Source: Sulfurospirillum sp964466465 (GTDB lineage Bacteria > Campylobacterota > Campylobacteria > Campylobacterales > Sulfurospirillaceae). From it: a stretch of DNA of 64,000 bases. How positions within the stretch are numbered: the stretch's first letter is position 1; each line of letters opens with the position of its first letter. A program made the translations under genes and the position numbers. Shown here in pieces: positions 52,365-61,746 of the stretch. The stretch spans positions 32,202-96,201 of the forward strand of contig CAYXNJ010000003.1 in NCBI GenBank assembly GCA_964466465.1, read 5' to 3'. Under the pieces are notes generated by a model, which was given only the letters and a program-made list of their open reading frames with translations, was not told where the DNA came from and made no database searches.

Positions 52365-52649
52365 ATGGAAATATTTTTTAGTACCCTTGCCATACTCACG
52401 CTGCTTGGCTTTTTAATTCTTGTACTAAAGCCTAAAAAAGAGCCTAAATCCAAAGAGCAAAAACAAGAAGAGATACGCCAAAACTTCCTTCAAAGACTGG
52501 ATGCCGAGCTTTCAGCCACACAAAACCATGATGAACGACAAATGAAGAAAATTGCACTACTGAAAACATTTGCAAAGGAATTAGAATTCAATCTCTTCTT
52601 CGACAAAGATGAAGTGAAAACACTGATACAAGAATTGGCAAACTACTAA
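52365..52649 (+). CDS. Small membrane-anchored protein, unknown
   Basis: Protein of 94 aa with one N-terminal membrane helix (about 3-22, FFSTLAILTLLGFLILVL), a Lys-rich stretch and a helical acidic/basic tail that would face the cytosol. No family was recognised. Its stop overlaps the convergent cutA stop by 4 nt. Confidence 0.65.
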   Translation: MEIFFSTLAILTLLGFLILVLKPKKEPKSKEQKQEEIRQNFLQRLDAELSATQNHDERQMKKIALLKTFAKELEFNLFFDKDEVKTLIQELANY

Positions 52650-52966
52650 TCTGTCCTAGTTTCTTCCTCAATCCAGTTTAAATATGCTTTGTGCCCTTCT
52701 TCTATCGGAATTTGTATGAGTTGAGGTGTTGTATAAGGATGGTGTTTTAGAATGATCTCTTCTATTTTTTTGAATAATACACTCCTCGTTTTGATGAGAA
52801 GTAATTGCTCATGTGATTCACATTGCTCTCCTTCCCACGTATAAAAACTCTGGATCCTTTGCATTTGAATACACGCAGCAAGCTTTTGCTCTAATAAAAA
52901 TTGAATGACGGTTTTTGCACTTTGTTCATCAGGAAATGTTGTTGTTATCAAACAAAAAGTGCTCAT
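52646..52966 (-). CDS. cutA: Divalent-cation tolerance protein CutA
   Basis: CutA1-family protein of 106 aa, ferredoxin-like trimer: LITTTFPDEQSAKTVIQFLLEQKLAACIQMQ, FYTWEGEQ, LLLIKTRSVLFKKIEEIILKHHPYTTPQLIQIPIEEGHKAYLNWIEEET. Linked to metal tolerance; exact role unknown. Confidence 0.92.
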   Translation of the reverse strand: MSTFCLITTTFPDEQSAKTVIQFLLEQKLAACIQMQRIQSFYTWEGEQCESHEQLLLIKTRSVLFKKIEEIILKHHPYTTPQLIQIPIEEGHKAYLNWIEEETRTD

Positions 52967-53050
52967 GCTGTTACTCCTAATCTATAAAAGAAGTATTATA
53001 ACGTTTTAGAGTATGAAGTTTTAAAATGGAAGAATAGAGAGAAAGAAAAA

Positions 53051-53076
53051 TGTAAAAGCCTTGATAGGCTTTTACA
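53051..53076 (-). terminator. Terminator of rplM-rpsI
   Basis: TGTAAAAGCC / GGCTTTTACA, perfect 10-bp stem with 6-nt loop, then TTTTTC on the minus strand. Confidence 0.85.
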
Positions 53077-53130
53077 TAAAAACGATTAACGTTTTCAAGG
53101 AAACTTTTAATGATTCCCTGAAGAAAATCA

Positions 53131-53520
53131 TTAACGTTTTGAGAATTGTGGGCTACGGCGAGCTTTTTTCTTACCGTATTTTTTACGCTCAACAACACGT
53201 GAATCACGTGTCAATAAGCCGTGTGGTTTCAAGATTGCTCTAAAGTCTGCGTCCATAGAAGCAAGTGCTTTAGAGATACCATGGCGAAGTGCATCCGCTT
53301 GTGCTGAATAACCACCACCAAGAGTGTCAGCTACGATGTCAAAGCTTGTCTCTTGTTTTGTAAGAGCAAGTGGTTGACGAACACGTTTTTTAATGGTCTC
53401 ATGACCACCAAGCCACGCTTCAAAATCGATGCCATTAACAGTGATGCTTCCTTTACCTGGAGCAACCCATACTTTAGCAACAGCTGTTTTTCTTTTTCCA
53501 GTTGCATATACTTTTGCCAT
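53131..53520 (-). CDS. rpsI: Small ribosomal subunit protein uS9
   Basis: S9 of 129 aa: YATGKRKTAVAKVWVAPGKGSITVNG, GGGYSAQADALRHGISKAL and the C-terminal KKYGKKKARRSPQFSKR tail that reaches the P-site tRNA. It starts 1 nt after the rplM stop, the usual L13-S9 pair. Confidence 0.97.
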   Translation of the reverse strand: MAKVYATGKRKTAVAKVWVAPGKGSITVNGIDFEAWLGGHETIKKRVRQPLALTKQETSFDIVADTLGGGYSAQADALRHGISKALASMDADFRAILKPHGLLTRDSRVVERKKYGKKKARRSPQFSKR

Positions 53521-53521
53521 A

Positions 53522-53950
53522 TTACTTTACCTCTGCTTTAACTTGCGCTGTATGTGGATGCTCACTACCTGCATAAACTTTTAGCTTTTTGATCATCTCT
53601 TTTGCAAGGTTTGTTTTTGGCAACATTCCTCTTACTGCAAGTTTGTACAATTTCGCTGGGTTGGTATTTAAAAGATCACCCAATTTTTCACTTTTAACGC
53701 CACCGAAATATCCTGTGTGTCTGTGATACATTTTTGTGTCTAATTTTGTTCCACTAAACTCTACTTTTTCCGCATTGATGATGATAACAAAATCACCACA
53801 ATCAACGTTTGGAGTAAAATAAGGTTTATGTTTGCCTCTGAGCAGTGTTGCTACTTCTGTAAGGACTTTACCAAATCTCTTACCTGCAGCATCAACTACG
53901 ATCCAGTCGCGTTTAACTTCGCTTGGCTTAATCGCTTGTGTAGCTTTCAT
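53522..53950 (-). CDS. rplM: Large ribosomal subunit protein uL13
   Basis: L13 of 142 aa: RDWIVVDAAGKRFGKVLTEVATLLRGKHKPYFTPNVDCGDFVIIINAEKV, the YHRHTGYFGG segment, VRGMLPKTNLAKEMIKKLKVYAGSEHPH. First gene of the L13-S9 operon. Confidence 0.97.
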   Translation of the reverse strand: MKATQAIKPSEVKRDWIVVDAAGKRFGKVLTEVATLLRGKHKPYFTPNVDCGDFVIIINAEKVEFSGTKLDTKMYHRHTGYFGGVKSEKLGDLLNTNPAKLYKLAVRGMLPKTNLAKEMIKKLKVYAGSEHPHTAQVKAEVK

Positions 53951-54031
53951 TTGTCATAACCTTTGACGTATTTATTTAACGAAGTGCAAGTGTAATCAAA
54001 ATATACTTACAAATAGCTTAAATTAAGTATG

Positions 54032-56755
54032 TTATAAGCTTTTAAGAAGTTCAACACCATCATTTTGCAAATAGCAAATGTAGCCTTCTACAGGCAAATC
54101 ATAAATCTTGGAAAGTGCTTCTTGATAGAGCTTCACTTGCGTTTGGTGTTTTGCACTCTGCTTTTTAGAGCTTTTATAGTCGATCACAATGATTTTATCG
54201 AGGAACTCTAACAAAAGATCAATCTGTTTGCGCTCTTTTTGATAAATAAGTGGTTGCTCTTTGTAGATTTTCGCTCCTTTTATCAAATCTAAAAAAGGTT
54301 TACAAGAGATCAGTTTTTCGCCTCGCTGATAAATCGCTTGCAATGTTGATTCATCCAACAAAGGTGCAAAACGGTTTTGAAGAGCAATGTATGCCCTTTT
54401 TAAGGCTTCTTCATCAAATGTATTGAGCATCTCTAACAAGTAATGCTGTGCGATTCCAAAGGTAATAGAAGCGATTTCAGCGCTCTCCTCTTCATCCTCT
54501 GGTGTACTCGCAACTTCTTGAGCACCATAACGTCTTGGCTGAAAGAGGCGCATTGTAGTTGAAAGTGAAGGCACTTCTTTGGAAGCAATACTAATCGCTC
54601 CTCGCTCTAATGTGCTTAGATCTAACATTTCAAAGGCACTGTTTTGTGTTTTAGCGCATACAAAAAGTGACCTTTTGGCTCTGGTAAAGGCAACATAAAG
54701 AGCATTGAGTCTATCTTCGTACATCAAAAAACTCTCTTGCTCTTTGGCTTTTGCATAAATGCTATCTACCGCTTCTCTACCTGCCATCGTAAGGTAAAGC
54801 CCTTTTATATCCACCTCATCATAGCTAAATAAAAGCGTATCGCTACGGTTATTGTCACGACTTAAACGATCTGCTAAAATGACATGCTCAAACTCCAGTC
54901 CTTTAGACTTATGCACCGTAAGAATACGCAATCCATCGCTATCTTCGCTTTTTGCTTCGTCACTGAGTTCATCCATTGCAAATAAAAAGCTCTCGACCTC
55001 TTCATAGCGACTTGCTACTTCCAAAAAGTTAAGTACATCTACGCTTCCATCAAAGAGTTGGTACGTTTTGATAATTTTTTCGACCAATACAAGTGGTGTT
55101 GCATCCAAATTCCAACCACTCTTTGAAAGTGGGGTATCCCATGACATTCCGCACAATACAAGAAATTCTGCCCTGTAAAGTTCGTCTCCAAAATAAAGAT
55201 ACTTCATCAAAGTAATAATCGCTTTAATAGAGCGAAGCTCAATCAATTTGAGGGTTGCTTCAAGTCGTACATGAACTCCTGTAAATTGTTCTTGTACTAA
55301 CTCTTTAAAGACTTTGGCATCTTTATTTGTATGTACCAAAAGAGCTATATCTTTAGGCTTTACGCCCTCTTTAAACAGTAAAGCAATCGCTTCTAAAATG
55401 GAAGGTTCAATGGATTCTTCTATGCGTACATTGATGTAACCCTCACCTGTAGCTTTAGCGACTTTTTGTGGCTCATAACCTTTGATCTTATTTGTAAAGA
55501 TTTCATTGACAAAAGTAACGATCTGCTCGGTACTTCGATAGTTCGTATCAAGTGCATTGACATCTAAATGCAAGCTTTTTTTAGCGTACCCAAACAACTC
55601 TTTCGCCCCACCACGAAAACGGTAGATCGACTGCTTCACATCCCCTACAAAAAAGAGTGTTTTAAAGTCTTTCACACCGCGTCCTGAGCGTATTTCCTCA
55701 ATGAGAGGTAAAAGAATTTGATACTGCACAATGCTGGTGTCTTGAAATTCATCAATGAGCAGATGTTCTATTACACCATCTAAACGAAAGTAGAGAAAAT
55801 CTTTACTGATTTCTTGACGTAAAAGCGTATAAAGAAGATTTGTGACATCATCAAAACGAAGTTCGCCATACTCACCCATCAAACCTCTAAGGCTCTCATC
55901 GTAAATCGCAAAGAGTTTTCCTAATTTCCCTAAGAAATAGGCTTCTTTAGCATTGACATGTTCATTGAGAGCACTTTTGAGTTCTCTAAGCAGGGTATCG
56001 GTTGTTTCATTGGCATATTTTTTGTAGTCCCAATAACCAAAATCCTCACGCTCCAGATACTTCTTCGATAATAATTCATTTAATGTTTCTGCTTTGAGTG
56101 TTGCCATACCTCTTGTGGAGAGTCCACTTTGTTCAAAATACTCTCTGATCCGCCCCAAAATATCTAAACACGGCTGCAGGGATGGATAATGTCCTTCATC
56201 TAGGGTACTGATATCTAACTCTGACTTTTTTTGATAGAGTAGATTTAGTAAACTAAACAGATCTCCAAGTTTTTTATCTTCGGTAATGCTAAAAGCAATG
56301 AGCGTATGGTAGAGATTTTTACGTTTGCACTCTTGTATAAAACGCTCCACAAGCTCCTCCTCCAGCCCATTTTGTCCTACTCTAAAATCAGGTTGCAATC
56401 CTACATGCAAAGCAAAATGGCGTAAAATCAAAGAGAAAAAAGAATCTAACGTTGAAATTTTAATATCTGCTTGAAGCAAGGTTTGCATGACACGCTCTTT
56501 TTCAGCAAGCAATGTCTCTTTTGATTTTCCTGTTTGTAAAGAGATCGCACTTAACTCGTCTTTACTCTCCAAATGTTTGAGCGTTTCAAAAATACGTGTT
56601 TTCATCTCTGCCGCAGACTTGTTGGTAAATGTCAATGCAACGATCTTTTGAGGATTTGCTCCCATAAATAAAAGAGAGAGATAACGCACACTCAAAGCAA
56701 ACGTCTTACCGCTTCCTGCACTCGCTTCTAGGGCTAAATAAGGGCTAAGATTCAT
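54032..56755 (-). CDS. addA: RecB-like helicase-nuclease, AddA type
   Basis: UvrD/RecB superfamily protein of 907 aa for double-strand break repair. Walker A EASAGSGKT at the N-terminus, then ALTFTNKSAAEMKTRI, the LLIDEFQDTS Walker B motif, GDVKQSIYRFRGG, LTVHKSKGLEFEHVIL and AFTRAKRSLFVCA, with a C-terminal nuclease domain (IVIDYKSSKKQ). The ATG at 56755 overlaps the addB stop (ATGA); an upstream frame of seven codons is not needed. Partner is addB, just upstream. Confidence 0.92.
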   Translation of the reverse strand: MNLSPYLALEASAGSGKTFALSVRYLSLLFMGANPQKIVALTFTNKSAAEMKTRIFETLKHLESKDELSAISLQTGKSKETLLAEKERVMQTLLQADIKISTLDSFFSLILRHFALHVGLQPDFRVGQNGLEEELVERFIQECKRKNLYHTLIAFSITEDKKLGDLFSLLNLLYQKKSELDISTLDEGHYPSLQPCLDILGRIREYFEQSGLSTRGMATLKAETLNELLSKKYLEREDFGYWDYKKYANETTDTLLRELKSALNEHVNAKEAYFLGKLGKLFAIYDESLRGLMGEYGELRFDDVTNLLYTLLRQEISKDFLYFRLDGVIEHLLIDEFQDTSIVQYQILLPLIEEIRSGRGVKDFKTLFFVGDVKQSIYRFRGGAKELFGYAKKSLHLDVNALDTNYRSTEQIVTFVNEIFTNKIKGYEPQKVAKATGEGYINVRIEESIEPSILEAIALLFKEGVKPKDIALLVHTNKDAKVFKELVQEQFTGVHVRLEATLKLIELRSIKAIITLMKYLYFGDELYRAEFLVLCGMSWDTPLSKSGWNLDATPLVLVEKIIKTYQLFDGSVDVLNFLEVASRYEEVESFLFAMDELSDEAKSEDSDGLRILTVHKSKGLEFEHVILADRLSRDNNRSDTLLFSYDEVDIKGLYLTMAGREAVDSIYAKAKEQESFLMYEDRLNALYVAFTRAKRSLFVCAKTQNSAFEMLDLSTLERGAISIASKEVPSLSTTMRLFQPRRYGAQEVASTPEDEEESAEIASITFGIAQHYLLEMLNTFDEEALKRAYIALQNRFAPLLDESTLQAIYQRGEKLISCKPFLDLIKGAKIYKEQPLIYQKERKQIDLLLEFLDKIIVIDYKSSKKQSAKHQTQVKLYQEALSKIYDLPVEGYICYLQNDGVELLKSL

Positions 56756-59100
56756 ATCTGCTCCTCTCTTCCACACAGCTCAACATAAGGACAGACACGA
56801 CAATGTTTTATCTCATCACACAGTTCATAACCATTAATCGGTTTTGATAACTCTTGCAATTTCATGGCTAAAAGTGCTTTTTTCTCTTCCAAAAAATTCT
56901 CTTCGATCAAAACGCCCTCTTTTAGGTCGTAATAGTACACACCCTTCACACGTCCTAACGTATTTGCAATCAATGCGTAAAAGGCTAATTGAAAATCAAC
57001 GGTACTTTCCAGTGTTCGCTCACTTGTTGTTGGCACTTTTCCACTTTTATAATCAATAACAAATAGTTCACCCTCTTTTTCATCAATGCGGTCCATCTGT
57101 CCTTCTAGCATAAATCCTTCATACGCAACTTTGTGTACAAACTCTTTTTGAATGACACGGAAACCTTCTTCATAGCGCGCTACTTCATTGCGTATAAAAG
57201 GCTTTAGCTTTTGAAGCCACACATCAACAAAATAACCCCATACTTCATGTTTGTTTTGCTCTTTTAAAAGCATTTCAATTTTCGCAGAGAGCTTTTTTTC
57301 TTCCCTTAGGGCTTCATCACATATTGCATCTTCTAATACTTTGTGTAATGCTACTCCGATGGTTTGCTCATCAATCGTATTACTTGGCATTTTCGCATCT
57401 TTGAGCCTTGCAATGTAGCGAAAGTAAAACTGACGCTTACAGCTAAGAAGCGTCTTTAATTTTGTAGCAGAGAGTGGAAATGCTTTGAGGTCATAGGGTG
57501 CATCAATGAATGTTTGCGAAAAGATACTTATGGATGGCATAACATCAAATAAAAGAGGCTGTAACACTTTTTCATCTGCCATTATGGTGGTATTAAATCC
57601 TAATTCATCTAAAAAGCGAGAAGGCATACTGGTCTCATTTTTCACAAACGCAATGGCGATTTTTTGAGCCTTAGAGAAAAGTTGGTGATAATAATAACGC
57701 TGCAAATTTTCACGATCTCTTTTCGTTGGAAGCCCCGCTTGTGCACGTACGGCTGAGGAGAGAAAAAGGTCTTTTTGAGAACGTTTAGGCACAAACTCAT
57801 CATTAAAATCAACAACAATGACCCCTTTATACGCCACACCTCGGGTTTCAAGCACTCCTAAAACCGTTACTTTTCCACCTCTAACATCATCTTGACTCAT
57901 CGCTGCAAGACGATTGAGGAACAGTTTTACAACCTGTTCAAAACGAAGAGCTGGAGCGTGTTTTAAAAAATGAGTAAACGCAAAAAAAGCCTCTTTAAAA
58001 AGTGAGTTTTGCTGCTCTTTTACATCGCATGCAAGCAATGTCCCAAAAAATTCCATAGCTCTTTCGCAGGAAACTTTTTGATGCCATAGCTCTTTACATA
58101 CTGCTATCATTTCAGATTCTATTTTTAAGCGAGCAAGGCGAAGATGGTCTTCGATCTCGTCATTGCGCATTGCCTTTTCAAGGGCACTAAGTCTTTGATA
58201 AAACGAGCTCTGTTTAAGACTGATGCCCATCGCGAAGTTAAGATTGTGCCATATATCAAAAGGACGAAGAACTTCTGAGAATCGTTCATCGGGTAAAATA
58301 ACCACAATCTCTTCTGGACTTAGGCCCTCCTCAACAAACTGTGCAATCGTACTTTGCACATAACTCATTTGTGCAAGACGTGATGAAAAACCATAAACAT
58401 GAGCATCATTTTTTATACTATTTTGAGGCGTCACCTCTAAAATCTCTTTGGTTGAAAGGTTGATTTCATACGCGTTGTTTTGTTCTAAATGGATTCCAAG
58501 ATCAGCAAACAGTAAGACCATTTTTTGGTTATACGCACTGATCGTAACCTTAATATGTAATGGAATCAGTTCCGCTATTTTTGTTAAAAGTTCCACTTCA
58601 AAACGGCTCAAAAAGCCTTCCAAATGCAGTCGAACTGCGCCTAATGAGCGGATATACGCACTATTAAGTTCATAAAGCTCTGGAAGAGTGATACGGTCAT
58701 ACAATGCCTGCTTAGATAAAAGAGCCTTATAGTGTTTTAAAAGCGTTTGCAAAACCTCTAAGTGCTCGGCATAGTGTTCATACGTGTCAACACACATGAG
58801 CGTTTCAAGTGCCACTTTTTCATGGCTAAGTTCTTCAAAAAATCGAAAAAGATAGGTAGAATTTTTTAAAAACGTAAAAAACTCACGTTCGATATAAAGA
58901 AGTTCAAATTTGGTAAAGCGTGAAGCTTCTTGCATAAGCAATACACGCATGTCTTCATCAACTAAAGAGTGGTGAGGAACAAGAAGCGCTTTTTGTTCCA
59001 GTTCTGCAATCGTAATTGCCTTTGGAAGAAGCGTATTGGCGTCACTAAAGGTTTCGTAAAAAGAACGCACTGCACGACTGGTTGCAAAAACTTCTAACAT
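56752..59100 (-). CDS. addB: PD-(D/E)XK nuclease family protein, AddB type
   Basis: Partner subunit of 782 aa. The N-terminal inactive helicase-like part lacks a Walker A motif; the C-terminal nuclease has LFVIDYKSGKVP and a four-Cys iron-sulphur set (CKRQFYFRYI at about 555, and CRVCPYVELC at the end). This matches AddB, where the cluster stabilises the nuclease. It is coupled to addA by an ATGA overlap. Together they process broken DNA ends for RecA. Confidence 0.9.
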   Translation of the reverse strand: MLEVFATSRAVRSFYETFSDANTLLPKAITIAELEQKALLVPHHSLVDEDMRVLLMQEASRFTKFELLYIEREFFTFLKNSTYLFRFFEELSHEKVALETLMCVDTYEHYAEHLEVLQTLLKHYKALLSKQALYDRITLPELYELNSAYIRSLGAVRLHLEGFLSRFEVELLTKIAELIPLHIKVTISAYNQKMVLLFADLGIHLEQNNAYEINLSTKEILEVTPQNSIKNDAHVYGFSSRLAQMSYVQSTIAQFVEEGLSPEEIVVILPDERFSEVLRPFDIWHNLNFAMGISLKQSSFYQRLSALEKAMRNDEIEDHLRLARLKIESEMIAVCKELWHQKVSCERAMEFFGTLLACDVKEQQNSLFKEAFFAFTHFLKHAPALRFEQVVKLFLNRLAAMSQDDVRGGKVTVLGVLETRGVAYKGVIVVDFNDEFVPKRSQKDLFLSSAVRAQAGLPTKRDRENLQRYYYHQLFSKAQKIAIAFVKNETSMPSRFLDELGFNTTIMADEKVLQPLLFDVMPSISIFSQTFIDAPYDLKAFPLSATKLKTLLSCKRQFYFRYIARLKDAKMPSNTIDEQTIGVALHKVLEDAICDEALREEKKLSAKIEMLLKEQNKHEVWGYFVDVWLQKLKPFIRNEVARYEEGFRVIQKEFVHKVAYEGFMLEGQMDRIDEKEGELFVIDYKSGKVPTTSERTLESTVDFQLAFYALIANTLGRVKGVYYYDLKEGVLIEENFLEEKKALLAMKLQELSKPINGYELCDEIKHCRVCPYVELCGREEQI

Positions 59101-59176
59101 TTTTCCTCATTTTTGTTTAATAGATATATTATAACAAAGCAAAGATTTGAGAAGGTTTTTTATATCAGAATGAAAT

Positions 59177-59206
59177 GCGGCAAGACCACACAACCTGTCT
59201 TACCGC
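59177..59206 (-). terminator. Candidate terminator of the cbb3 oxidase operon
   Basis: GCGGCAAGAC / GTCTTACCGC, 10-bp stem with one G-U pair on the minus strand, followed by ATTTCATTCTG. Confidence 0.5.
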
Positions 59207-59231
59207 GCGTTATTAAGGGAGAAAGGGGAAT

Positions 59232-59726
59232 CTATTGTGCTGCGTAGGCTTCGTTTTTATGATAACCTTTAAATTCTCCAAGTTCTATTTTGCTAAGAAT
59301 TTGCCAACGACCTGGTTTATTAATCTCAAAAGGTCCAAACGTATAATTACCATTTTCTACATGAGAAGGTTTCAATTGTTTGTTCTCTTTGTTGCTATCA
59401 GGACGAGAAAGCATAAGCACTACATTGGCATTGTTGACAAGCTGACCGCTTTTATCCGTAAGATGCAATGTAATACTATTCTCTCCAATCATAAATTTTT
59501 CTGTTGAATACGCAAGATCAAACTTTGCATTAAATTTTTCTTGAAGCTCAATGATTTCATTGATAGAGTGGTCAACTTTTTGGTACTTCTCCATATAAAA
59601 GGTATCCATCTCAACAGGGTTATCCAATGCTATTTTAATCGTAAAACCACATGCAATAACACATCCAATAATCATTCCTACCACGACATGTGGATAGTAT
59701 GTATGTTCACTTTTTGCTTTAGCCAC
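59232..59726 (-). CDS. FixH-family protein
   Basis: Protein of 164 aa with one membrane helix near the N-terminus (about 14-34, VVVGMIIGCVIACGFTIKIAL) and a periplasmic FixH domain (NSITLHLTDKSGQLVNNANVVLMLSRP, YTFGPFEINKPGRWQILSKIEL). FixH/CcoH proteins help assemble the cbb3 oxidase, whose genes precede it. It overlaps the TPM gene by 8 nt. Confidence 0.83.
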   Translation of the reverse strand: MAKAKSEHTYYPHVVVGMIIGCVIACGFTIKIALDNPVEMDTFYMEKYQKVDHSINEIIELQEKFNAKFDLAYSTEKFMIGENSITLHLTDKSGQLVNNANVVLMLSRPDSNKENKQLKPSHVENGNYTFGPFEINKPGRWQILSKIELGEFKGYHKNEAYAAQ

Positions 59727-60324
59727 GGTTCTTCATCCTTCTGTAAATAATTAATACAACGACCATAGCCATAAAACTATAGAGTAAAAGTCTTACAATA
59801 TTGATGGTTGTTTTATTAGCACTACCTATGGCACTTTCTAACTCAATATTACGGTACTTTGCTATCTCTTCAACAAGCTCTGCATAGCCATTGAGTAGTG
59901 CAGGACTTACCCCAACCTCTTTTTTCTTAGAGGTCAATAGAGGAATAATCGTTCCTTTCCAAGGGAGTGGTGAAAGCAATGCTTCTCTATCAAACTCTTT
60001 TTCTAATCCAGCAGAAGCATACACATCGACTTTTTGCTCAGCTTCAAAAAGAGTTAAAAGTGCATAAGGAGGCGTAAGATCTTTGGCAAAGTTTTGCTCA
60101 TACGCAAGAATATTTTCATTGCCACTTTTTTTAGCAATTAAAATAACTTTGACACCGCTTTTAGCGAAAAGCTCTTGCCCCATCTCTTCAATTTTCTGGG
60201 CAGTTTTCTCTTCTAAAATGTCATCGTAAACTACAAAGTCCTTGGCAAAAACCAAAATAGGGAGGAATGAAATAAGACAAAGAAGCCAAAGCTTCTTTGT
60301 ACTTACATGTAATAAGGTCTTCAT
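59719..60324 (-). CDS. TPM-domain membrane protein
   Basis: Protein of 201 aa: signal-like helix at about 10-27, periplasmic TPM-type domain (FVVYDDILEEKTAQKIEEMGQELFAKSGVKVILI, ALLTLFEAEQKVDVYASAGLEKEFD) and a C-terminal membrane helix (about 175-195). The ATG at 60324 makes a TAATG overlap with a 33-aa ORF, showing that the longer frame from 60363 is not used. The role in the oxidase cluster is unknown. Confidence 0.75.
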   Translation of the reverse strand: MKTLLHVSTKKLWLLCLISFLPILVFAKDFVVYDDILEEKTAQKIEEMGQELFAKSGVKVILIAKKSGNENILAYEQNFAKDLTPPYALLTLFEAEQKVDVYASAGLEKEFDREALLSPLPWKGTIIPLLTSKKKEVGVSPALLNGYAELVEEIAKYRNIELESAIGSANKTTINIVRLLLYSFMAMVVVLIIYRRMKNRG

Positions 60325-60425
60325 TAACCGATAAACAAATGGTTTGGAGTCAATACTGCCCACGCTGTAATTGCAGCAATGAGAACCAAACCAAGAGCGA
60401 TGATTTTATCCATATTTTCAGCCAT
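60324..60425 (-). CDS. 33-aa single-helix membrane protein in the cbb3 cluster
   Basis: Reads MAENMDKIIALGLVLIAAIT then AWAVLTPNHLFIG, with one membrane helix at about 8-26. It has a strong ribosome site (AAGGGG, 6 nt before the ATG) and a TAATG overlap with the next gene, so it is very probably translated. It fills the gap between the DUF4006 and TPM genes. No family was recognised; a small oxidase assembly or stability subunit is a guess from context. Confidence 0.7.
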   Translation of the reverse strand: MAENMDKIIALGLVLIAAITAWAVLTPNHLFIG

Positions 60426-60435
60426 GTTATACCCC

Positions 60436-60648
60436 TTATTTCGCTATAGCTTTTTGATTCGCATTCGCAGCATCTTTCATTTGAAGCGCTTGCGGATCCG
60501 TAATTTTATAAGGTTTATCAGCAACTGCTTGTTGTGCTTTTAATCCAAAGAATGTTAAAACACCAAGGATAGAAAGCAATAAGACAGTTGCAATCAACAT
60601 TCCTGTAATGCCATTTAGCCCAAATACGTTTCTATTTGTATTTTCCAT
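60436..60648 (-). CDS. DUF4006 small membrane protein
   Basis: Protein of 70 aa with one membrane helix (about 16-36, GMLIATVLLLSILGVLTFFGL) and a polar tail. DUF4006-type proteins follow ccoP in Campylobacterota. It starts 10 nt after the ccoP stop. Role unknown, probably oxidase assembly. Confidence 0.8.
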   Translation of the reverse strand: MENTNRNVFGLNGITGMLIATVLLLSILGVLTFFGLKAQQAVADKPYKITDPQALQMKDAANANQKAIAK

Positions 60649-60658
60649 TGACCAGTCC

Positions 60659-61507
60659 TTATTTCGCTAAAGAGCTGACATAAGTGCCAACCGCTGTTTT
60701 TTGAACATTGGTTAAACGACCATCATTAAACTTAGGCATATTACCAATCATTCCTTTTTTACCAGTGCCTAAAACATTGACAACGAATTTCGCATCGCCA
60801 TAAACACTTAAATCTGGAGCACTACCTGCCATACCTTTGCCATCTTCACCATGACATGCAGCACATGTTGCCCAAAGTGCTTTGCCTGTCTCGACAAGCG
60901 TTGGATTTTTGCTCTTTTTAACCACAGATACTTCTTGCATAACGTATGCTGCAACGGCTTTTGCACTTTCAGCATCCAAAAGTCCTGCTGGCATTTCACC
61001 CAGAGGATAATCTGAGCCTTTTGAACCATTTAAAATAGATGCAACGATTGCTTCTTCATTACCCCATTTAGAGAGGTTAAGTGCTTTTCCGTTCATACCA
61101 TCGCCTGTAACACCATGACATGGAGCACATTGGACAAGGAAAACACCCTCACCCATAGCCATTAAGGTTGCTTTATCTGGATTTGCGAATTTACTCTCAA
61201 ATTTTGTATTGTAACTTTTTACTTCTTGATTGTACTCACCAAGTTGTGAATAACTTGCAAGTGGATAACCAGCAAGGAAATACCATGCCGCCCATGCAAT
61301 CGTACCAAGAAATGAAAGTGCCCAACCAATAGGGAGAGCATTTTTATATTCGCCAATACCATCCCAATTCTCTTTCGCTAATTCTCCACCACTTTTGTCG
61401 GTTTTCATCTGTTTCATATACTTACCAACAACAAAAACAGTGAGAATTAAAATTGCTGCTGCACCAAGCAATGCTAATGCGTTTACATTGTCATTCAGCC
61501 AATTCAT
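60659..61507 (-). CDS. ccoP: cbb3-type cytochrome c oxidase subunit III (CcoP)
   Basis: Dihaem cytochrome c of 282 aa. Two membrane helices near the N-terminus (about 12-30 and 62-82, IGWALSFLGTIAWAAWYFLAGYP), then two haem domains with CAPCH and CAACH and their distal Met residues (GEMPAG, GNMPKF). It passes electrons from soluble cytochrome c to CcoO/CcoN. Confidence 0.95.
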   Translation of the reverse strand: MNWLNDNVNALALLGAAAILILTVFVVGKYMKQMKTDKSGGELAKENWDGIGEYKNALPIGWALSFLGTIAWAAWYFLAGYPLASYSQLGEYNQEVKSYNTKFESKFANPDKATLMAMGEGVFLVQCAPCHGVTGDGMNGKALNLSKWGNEEAIVASILNGSKGSDYPLGEMPAGLLDAESAKAVAAYVMQEVSVVKKSKNPTLVETGKALWATCAACHGEDGKGMAGSAPDLSVYGDAKFVVNVLGTGKKGMIGNMPKFNDGRLTNVQKTAVGTYVSSLAK

Positions 61508-61520
61508 TTATCGCTCCTCT

Positions 61521-61745
61521 TTATTCTTTCTCTTTGTTTGATGGAGTACGGGTTTCAATTGGAGCATCATCAATCTTATCATGTAATGCTATATTGCCAT
61601 ACTGCTCATAGTTTCGTGTCCCTTTTTTTTCAGCTCTGTAAAGATGATACAAATAGCTGTACATAATTACAACCAAAAAAACAGTTGCTGCCACATAAGC
61701 GTACGCTTGAATTGCTCTAATTTCTTCCATACTCACCGTTAACAC
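61521..61745 (-). CDS. ccoQ: cbb3-type oxidase small subunit CcoQ
   Basis: Protein of 74 aa with one membrane helix (about 12-34, AYAYVAATVFLVVIMYSYLYHLY) and a charged cytosolic tail. Placement between ccoO and ccoP is the standard order; CcoQ stabilises the complex. Confidence 0.88.
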   Translation of the reverse strand: MLTVSMEEIRAIQAYAYVAATVFLVVIMYSYLYHLYRAEKKGTRNYEQYGNIALHDKIDDAPIETRTPSNKEKE

Positions 61746-61746
61746 C

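Noticed and set aside
53084..53141. Repeated ATTAACGTTTT at 53086 and 53130 near the rpsI stop
   Set aside because: Only 11 bp match exactly; this could be chance or a trace of a small duplication and supports no feature.
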